DNA of 64,000 nucleotides from Suillus spraguei (Eukaryota > Basidiomycota > Agaricomycetes > Boletales > Suillaceae), in contig JABCPU010000303.1 of the NCBI GenBank assembly GCA_016800925.1, positions 1 through 64,000 on the forward strand, read 5' to 3'. Below, in pieces: positions 57,204 through 64,000 of this stretch (the first letter of the stretch is position 1; each line of letters opens with the position of its first letter). The notes beneath the pieces were generated by a model that was given only the letters and a program-made list of their open reading frames with translations, made no database searches and was not told the DNA's origin. The translations under genes were made by a program, and so were the position numbers.

Positions 57204-57728
57204 CTGCGTGTCAATAGTAATCCTCATACGGCGCGCCAAGCCAACTACCGCATGCTGCTGATTGAGTTCAGATCGATATGGAATTGCAATCAAGTAGTAT
57301 TACCGAACTGCAGCAAACTGTAATAGACCTTATTTCAGGCAAATAGTGAGTTCGCGTTCACGGATAAATGTGGGTTTTTTTATTGGCTCCTAAAACGCAG
57401 CGTTTTCCACGGCGGTGAGGCGGGAGCTCGACTTCACAGAGAAAGGCTGGTGATCGGTTCATCTGTGATTGCCTGCCATTCATCTCCGTCGCCCCATTCC
57501 TAACCGCGCATGAAAAAAATCTCAATTGTTTGTGGCAAAGCCTATTGGGACGGACTGCATTGATGTGATGCCGATCATATTGAGGGCCATGCTTACCGCA
57601 ATATTTGGGCCAGACGCTAATATTTAATGTGTAAAAAAATCTCGTCCATTGGCCACAACAGGGTCGGCGGGGAGTGATATGCGGTACCGAATTAAATCAA
57701 AACAAGGAAACATCCTAATACAGACAGA
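57204..57728. other. Spacer before the large inverted repeat
   Basis: No gene seen. The outer limit of the inverted repeat's left arm cannot be fixed because the right arm leaves the window at the position mirrored by 57729. Confidence 0.35.
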
Positions 57729-58049
57729 CTCCAATAGGGGGTTGCTGTATTTTATGCCGTGATCCACCAACCGATCTTGCAGGCAATTGTTAATCCTTAA
57801 GAAATTGACTCGGTCCCTAAGTTCTGTGTTTCCGGCGCTCATGGTTGAAAATTTCTGCACTAGTTATTTTTTTTTTTCAGTCCTTAGGGCAACCATATCG
57901 TTGAAAATTTTCTCCTTGGTTGGTATTTTTTTTTGGTATGGTGCAGGGCGGCGTATTCGGCAGCAAATTGTATAAGACTCAGCACAAGCAAATCATGGCT
58001 CCCCAGCAATACAGCACAACCTTAGCCCTATCTACCAAACCTGACCTCA

Positions 58050-59445
58050 ATGTCTGATAACCCTCTTGTATGTCAATTGCCTGGCTGTGAGGATGCTCCT
58101 CCATTGGCAAATTTCGCCGCTGCCCGCAGGCATCGTCACCGCTACCACGGCGTCCCAGTCCCCTTTGATTATGAAGGCTGCCAGTACATCGTGGCCCACT
58201 CCAATAATCGTTACACCTGCCCATTGCCTGACTGCGGCAAACTTTTCAAACAACGCGACAGTATAGAAGTTCATATTATCTCTGATCATGGCATCGCCGC
58301 TGATATAAAAATTTTTGCAACTCCTCCAAGTGAGCATTGCATGACGTTCAGTATCGCCTTGTCTTTGTATTGATTCCAGCTATTTTCTAGTTGGAAACGC
58401 CGTCGTGCACGTTCCTGTACCAGCTGCCTCAAGCACTCAGGGGGTTAGAGTGTTAGGTGAGAGCAATGGATCCCTCTTATCAAGCAAACGGGCACTCACA
58501 GGGAATGCTTTTGTCCCGCTTTACAGTCACCGCGCCGCTGCAGATTCAGACAGGGTGTGTCTCGCGCCTTCGACGGACTACTTGAAGTCCAATGAAGTCC
58601 TGGATGCACTGGGCGTTTGCATGCATACCGCGCTTAATATTCTCATCTGTTATGCCTGCGGCGTGGCATTGACTACTGAGATGGTGGCAGGCCATAGAAA
58701 AAATCACCACCATTCTTATAAGGCACGTTCATCACTTGTCCCATGAATCTTTCTCTGAACAAATATCACCCTAGGTGGCATCCTCAGATCTGGAAGCTTT
58801 CTTGCATTTCTGCTCCAAGTCCAATGTGCATGCAAAACCGGAGCAGGTCAAGTTGCCAGTTCCTGGAGGACCCCCCGTCCAGTTCTTAGCAGACCCAGTC
58901 AAAGGTGTAGCCTGTACGGCATCTCCTGAATGTACGTATTGCGTCAAGGATGAGGAGACCATGCAAAAACACGGTAGGAAAAAACATGCAGCCAGCGTTT
59001 TGGGCGAGGTTCAGTACCGTCCTTGCCTCATCCAGCGTCTCTTCACCGGAGTAGGGAATGCATATTTCGAGATCGGCCAGAACGCTGTCTCAGCCATTAA
59101 ACCTGACTTGAAAGCCGCCCTTCAGACCAAGTTCTTAGCTGCGCGTGATGTCCCATTGGTCATTCCACCAAATACTGAACGAGAGAGGACTCCCCTTGTT
59201 CGCTGCATGGGGTGGGATAAATTCTCACCCACGTCCGTATGAATCCAACCCAGAGACGGGCGGCCGACCAAATCAAGAACAAACATTCTCCAGAGGAGCA
59301 CGGCGGTCTTCTCACCCGTCTTGCCGCAGCTATCAAAGACCACATGGCCAAAGCATCTAGTATCTTGGATGGTCACCCGCACAAGTTGACCTCTCAAAAG
59401 TCCTTCTTGTATGTGATGCCATTACCCCTGAGACCAGGTGAGTAG
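58050..59445 (+). pseudogene. C2H2 zinc-finger gene of OrsD/TLH-like type, left-arm copy
   Basis: It starts MSDNPLVCQLPGCEDAPPLA. Four C2H2-like units are visible: CQLPGC...HRHRYH, YTCPLPDCGKLFKQRD...H, LICYACGVALTTEMVAGH and CTYCVKDEETMQKHGRKKH, followed by YRPCLIQRLFTGVGNAYFEI. Introns at about 58330-58390 and 58742-58774 splice in frame. After GWDKFSP the frame stops, but a one-base shift (near 59228, in CACCCACG) restores HVRMNPTQRRAADQIKNKHS and KDHMAKASSILDGHPHKLTS. The identical shift in the other arm shows it predates the copying of the arms. Related in style to the gene at 33533; likely DNA-binding, but role unknown. Confidence 0.65.
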
Positions 59446-59509
59446 ATCGCATCTTAGCTGGCATCGCATCTTCGTTGATGCCATCTGAAGATTTTTCCAG
59501 TGACAATCA

Positions 59510-60799
59510 TTGGAAGCCATAGTGTCAGATGACACAACGAATTATCCTAACTTCATGACAAGTCATGAGGGCATTTCATTCGCATCCCACCTCGGATTTC
59601 CATTGGAGTTCACATTCGCACTTCAGGCTCTGCAAAACCGACATATTGGAGAGCCTCCTAGCTGTTCTGAGAGATGTACTCGAGCACGCCGTCGAAGGAT
59701 GATCGGCCTACCATGAGCTTGCATGGTCCTGGTCGATACTGAACCCAGCCCAATGCGTCATGATCGATGGGCAAACCCAATTCGAGAGCTGTTTGGCTGA
59801 GGCGTTCGAGGTAGATGGGATTTCGCAGATCCTGCCCTTTTACCCAGACCTTGCAAAATTTCAAGTACCTTTCAACGCAACCTCGCTCCTAGAAGCACTC
59901 TTGGATGAAAGACAAGGATACTGATTCTGTGCATGCGGGATGACTATGAGTTGAGCTTGTCTCGTGCGATGGGGCAGTTTATTTCACTGCTCACTTTGCA
60001 TCGCCAAAGCCGCGTCCGCTCGAATTATTCAGCGTGCCCGCCGTCTCGGTTCCTCCCACCACTTTCACTTTCTCTACGAGATGCAGCAGTTCGCATCTTC
60101 ACTTGCCTTTATCAAAACAAGGAATCCGAACTCTTTACGGCGATTCCTTGATGTCGAATCTATCACCCATTGGCACTCAAAACCATGCATATGGAAAAGC
60201 TTCGAGACGGCATTCAGTGGATCCTTGAGGGACTTTGAAATTCGCTAATTCTACCCTCACGCCGACAACGTCATGTTGAAGCGCGTGCCGGATCATTTCA
60301 ATGTATCCACACCAACGCCGCGAGGTTATTCATTTCTGTCGGAAGAGCCTTTTCTATGACAATCGACACACTCTTTATCTTCTTCTTTTGTGAAATCTAC
60401 GGACCTTGGCTATGTCGACAATGAAGGTCGCATAGCTTGGAACATCCTGAATAAGGAGCTCCTGAAGCGCACACCAGGCTCTGGGACCATTTATATTTGC
60501 TTGTATATGACGACTCATAATTTTCCTGTCGCGAACCAATTCATTATCATTTCAGGTGTTGCAATGCGGACAGGCATCTCAACCTCTTCGTGGGGGCAAG
60601 AAATGTTTATTCTGACTGCTTAACAGCAGAGAAGAAGACTGCATCACTGATCGAGGACTTCCTGCACCCCTGGATTCGTGCCAAAAGACGTGGCTTTTTG
60701 GGTCCTGAAATTGCTGGGAGGGGGATTACGAACGCTGAAGGCCATCTGGCCGCGTTGATATGGGCGAGGAAGCGGCATCTCTACAAAAACGTTGAGTAA
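59510..60799 (+). pseudogene. Degraded downstream part of the left-arm zinc-finger gene
   Basis: Broken frames continue what looks like the same family: pieces reading GYVDNEGRIAWNILNKELLK, TPGSGTIYICLYMTTHNFPV and, at 60590-60799, EKKTASLIEDFLHPWIRAKR. The matching part of the right arm (61200-62280) is about as degraded but with different lesions. No continuous reading frame can be assembled. Confidence 0.4.
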
Positions 60800-60822
60800 C
60801 GCGTATCATCCTTAGCCGCGAA

Positions 60823-60897
60823 AACTTGGCTGCAGTGTGATTCGCCCCCCTTCTCCAACGAGAGGTAGCTGCAATGCAGGCCACGCAGTGGAAAGAT
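60823..60897. other. Spacer at the centre of the inverted repeat
   Basis: About 75 bp of non-mirrored sequence separates the arms; it has a C-rich run (GATTCGCCCCCCTTC) near 60840-60853. Confidence 0.6.
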
Positions 60898-63800
60898 GTC
60901 GCGGCTAAGGTGATAGCGCGTTACTCACGTTGTAGAGATGGCTCGGCTTCCTCGCATATGCAACGCCGGCCAGGATGGCTTCAGCCTGTTCGTTAATCCC
61001 CCTCCCAGCATTTCAAGACCAGAAAGCCACGTCTTTTGGCACGAATCCAGGGGTGCAGGAGTCCGGATCAGTTGATTGCAGTCTTCTTCTTAAGCAAGTC
61101 AGAATAAACATTTCCTTGCCCCCCCGAAGAGGTTGCGATCCTGATCCGCATTGCACACCTGATGATCGATGAATTGCGTTCCGCGACAGGAATTATGAGT
61201 TCTCTATACAGCAAATGATAAATGTGCTCCCAGAGCCTGGATGTGCGCTTCAGGAGCTCCTTTATTCAGGGATGTTTCCAAGCTATGCGACCTTCATTGT
61301 CGACCATAGCGAAGGTGTTAGGATTTCACAAGAAGAAGAAAAGAGTGTGTCGATTGTCATAGAAAGGCTCTTCGACAGAAATGAATAAACCTCGCGTTGC
61401 CGTTGCGTGTGGTCATCCGTTGACATGACCGCACGCGCTCAACACTGAACGTGTCGAGCGTCGAGGGGTAGAGGATAGCGAACTTTCAAAGTCCCTCATG
61501 GATCCAGCTGAATGCCGTCTCGAAGCTTTCCATATGCATGTTGAGTGCCAATGGTGATAGATTCGACATCCAGGACGACGTAGACGTTAAGGTTCCTTTG
61601 TTTGATTAAAGGCAGTGAAGATGCGAACTGCTGCTCTCGTAGAGAAAAGTTGAAAGTGCGTGGAGGACGAGACGGAGAGCGACGCTGATGAATTCGAGCC
61701 GACGCGGCTGGCGATGCAAGTGAGCAGTAGAACTAATGAATAGCACGAGACAAGCTCACTCATAGTCATCCGCGTGCACAGAATCAGTATCCTTGTCTTT
61801 ATCCAAGGAGGTGGCTTCTAGGACGAGTTGCGTTTGCAAAGGTACTTGGAGATTTTGCCAAGGGTCTGGGGTTTTAAAGAGGCAGGAATCGGCGAAGATT
61901 ACCATGCTACTCGAAGGGCCCTCGAGCCAAACACTCTCTGAATGGGGTGTGCCATCGATCGTGACGCATTGGGCTTGGGGTCAGTATCGACCAGGGGACC
62001 ATGCCAGCTTGGATGGTAGGCCGATCATCCTCTTCCGGGGCGTGCTCGAGTCATCTCTCAGAAACAGCTAGGGCGCTCTTCAATATGCTCGGTTTGCCAG
62101 AGCTGAAAGAGTGCCGAATGTGAACTCCATGGAAATCCGAGGTGGATGGCGAATGATGCCCCTCATGATTGGATCATGAAGGTTAGGATGATTCGTGTTG
62201 TTGTCATCTGACACAGCTTCCAATGATTGTCACTGAAAAATTTCAGTGGCATCAACGAAGATAGCGATGCAGCTAAGATGCGACTACTCACTGGTCTTCG
62301 GGTTTATGGCATCACCATTTAACAAAGGACTTTGAGAGGGTCAACTTGTCGGGTGACCATCCAAGATACTAGATGCTTTGGCCATGTGGTCTTTGATAGC
62401 TGCGGCAAGACGGGTGAGAAGACCGCCGTGCTCCTCTGGAGAATGTTTGTTCTTGATTTGGTCGGCCGCCCGTCTCTGGGTTGGATTCATACGGACGTGG
62501 GTGAGAATTTATCCCACCCCATGCAGCGAACAAGGGGAGTCCTCTCTCGTTCAGTATTTGGTGGAATGACCAATGGGACATCACGCGCAGCTAAGAACTT
62601 GGTCTGAAGGGCGGCTTTCAAGTCAGGTTTAATGGCTGAGACAGCGTTCTGGCCGATCTCGAAATATGCATTCCCTACTCCGGTGAAGAGACGCTGGATG
62701 AGGCAAGGACGGTACTGAACCTCGCCCAAAACGCTGGCTGCATGTTTTTTCCTACCGTGTTTTTGCATGGTCTCCTCATCCTTGACGCAATACGTACATT
62801 CAGGAGATGCCGTACAGGCTACACCTTTGACTGGGTCTGCTAAGAACTGGACGGGGGGTCCTCCAGGAACTGGCAACTTGACCTGCTCCGGTTTTGCATG
62901 CACATTGGACTTGGAGCAGAAATGCAAGAAAGCTTCCAGATCTGAGGATGCCACCTAGGGTGATATTTGTTCAGAGAAAGATTCATGGGACAAGTGATGA
63001 ACGTGCCTTATAAGAATGGTGGTGATTTTTTCTATGGCCTGCCACCATCTCAGTAGTCAATGCCACGCCGCAGGCATAACAGATGAGAATATTAAGCGCG
63101 GTATGCATGCAAACGCCCAGTGCATCCAGGACTTCATTGGACTTCAAGTAGTCCGTCGAAGGCGCGAGACACACCCTGTCTGAATCTGCAGCGGCGCGGT
63201 GACTGTAAAGCGGGACAAAAGCATTCCCTGTGAGTGCCCGTTTGCTTGATAAGAGGGATCCATTGCTCTCACCTAACACTCTAACCCCCTGAGTGCTTGA
63301 GGCAGCTGGTACAGGAACGTGCACGACGGCGTTTCCAACTAGAAAATAGCTGGAATCAATACAAAGACAAGGCGATACTGAACGTCATGCAATGCTCACT
63401 TGGAGGAGTTGCAAAAATTTTTATATCAGCGGCGATGCCATGATCAGAGATAATATGAACTTCTATACTGTCGCGTTGTTTGAAAAGTTTGCCGCAGTCA
63501 GGCAATGGGCAGGTGTAACGATTATTGGAGTGGGCCACGATGTACTGGCAGCCTTCATAATCAAAGGGGACTGGGACGCCGTGGTAGCGGTGACGATGCC
63601 TGCGGGCAGCGGCGAAATTTGCCAATGGAGGAGCATCCTCACAGCCAGGCAATTGACATACAAGAGGGTTATCAGACATTGAGGTCAGGTTTGGTAGATA
63701 GGGCTAAGGTTGTGCTGTATTGCTGGGGAGCCATGATTTGCTTGTGCTGAGTCTTATACAATTTGCTGCCGAATACGCCGCCCTGCACCATACCAAAAAA

Positions 63801-64000
63801 AAATACCAACCAAGGAGAAAATTTTCAACGATATGGTTGCCCTAAGGACTGAAAAAAAAAAATAACTAGTGCAGAAATTTTCAACCATGAGCGCCGGAAA
63901 CACAGAACTTAGGGACCGAGTCAATTTCTTAAGGATTAACAATTGCCTGCAAGATCGGTTGGTGGATCACGGCATAAAATACAGCAACCCCCTATTGGAG
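60898..64000 (-). repeat. Right arm of a >3-kb inverted repeat (runs off window)
   Basis: It mirrors the left arm. The outer part, from about 62335 to the window end, appears identical at the protein level in every frame compared; the inner part is clearly diverged. The outer boundary is beyond 64000. Confidence 0.95.
62335..63679 (-). pseudogene. C2H2 zinc-finger gene of OrsD/TLH-like type, right-arm copy
   Basis: This is the mirror of the gene at 58050-59394, with the same start (63679), the same four zinc-finger-like motifs, the same introns and the same one-base frame change (near 62501). The reading frame loses similarity to the left copy at the point where the arms diverge. Confidence 0.65.

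Larger units (their letters stand above)
57729..60822 (+). repeat. Left arm of a >3-kb inverted repeat
   Basis: Features mirror the right arm with a constant coordinate sum of 121729 from 57787 to about 59394, implying no net indel there. From about 59395 inward the arms diverge with many substitutions and small indels. The inner end is near GTTGAGTAACGCG...CCTTAGCCGCG at 60790-60822. Confidence 0.95.

Noticed and set aside
1..64000. Telomere repeats (TTAGGG type)
   Set aside because: I found no run of such repeats, so the subtelomeric idea rests on indirect signs only.
1..64000. tRNA and rRNA genes
   Set aside because: No cloverleaf with A and B box promoters, nor any rRNA-like stretch, was recognised by eye.

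Overview
The window reads as a repeat-rich stretch of a filamentous basidiomycete genome, most likely an agaricomycete. The evidence is short GT-AG introns of about 45-65 nt with CTRAY-type branch points, intron-dense genes on both strands, and protein families typical of mushroom genomes: TET/JBP dioxygenases, zinc-finger proteins of the telomere-linked-helicase/OrsD type, and large families of uncharacterised proteins. There are no operons and no bacterial signals. All exon boundaries are hand-read from splice signals and reading-frame continuity, so gene ends are firmer than internal junctions.

Layout. 1-1.5 kb: two satellite arrays meeting head to head. 1.5-4.9 kb: an intact-looking multi-exon gene of unknown function (minus). 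6.4-10.9 kb: a large minus-strand gene with a ParB/DGQHR-like GQHR motif. 11-12.7 kb: fold-back elements and degenerate tandem repeats. 12.7-17.3 kb: REV1, cut off at its C-terminal end by repeats, then an apparently intact PP2C phosphatase gene. 17.5-29 kb: a graveyard holding a transposase HTH fragment, a frameshifted nuclease-like gene, an XRN1 fragment enclosed by inverted copies of a 45-bp sequence, a decayed MFS transporter, a broken GMP synthetase piece and membrane-protein scraps. 29.5-32.4 kb: several tandem-repeat families. 33.5-37.5 kb: a zinc-finger protein with a tyrosine-recombinase-like C-terminal motif, followed by an 81-bp satellite. 40-57 kb: a gene-rich segment with three paralogous copies of one uncharacterised family, two divergent zinc-finger genes with a possible caspase/CHAT-like His/Cys pair on either side of a 400-bp palindrome, a small acidic protein, a TET/JBP dioxygenase and a ribonucleotide reductase small-subunit pseudogene. 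57.7-64 kb: a very large inverted repeat that runs off the window; each arm carries the same frameshifted C2H2 zinc-finger gene.

How it fits together. The housekeeping genes here (REV1, XRN1, GMP synthetase, ribonucleotide reductase) are mostly truncated or broken and keep introns, which points to DNA-level duplication or capture rather than retroposition. The combination of satellites, fold-backs, large inverted duplications, lineage-expanded families and a DNA-modifying TET/JBP gene suits a subtelomeric or otherwise dynamic compartment. No telomere repeat is visible, so that placement is inference. Several genes are broken by single-base indels, some in homopolymers, so some apparent pseudogenes could reflect assembly errors.
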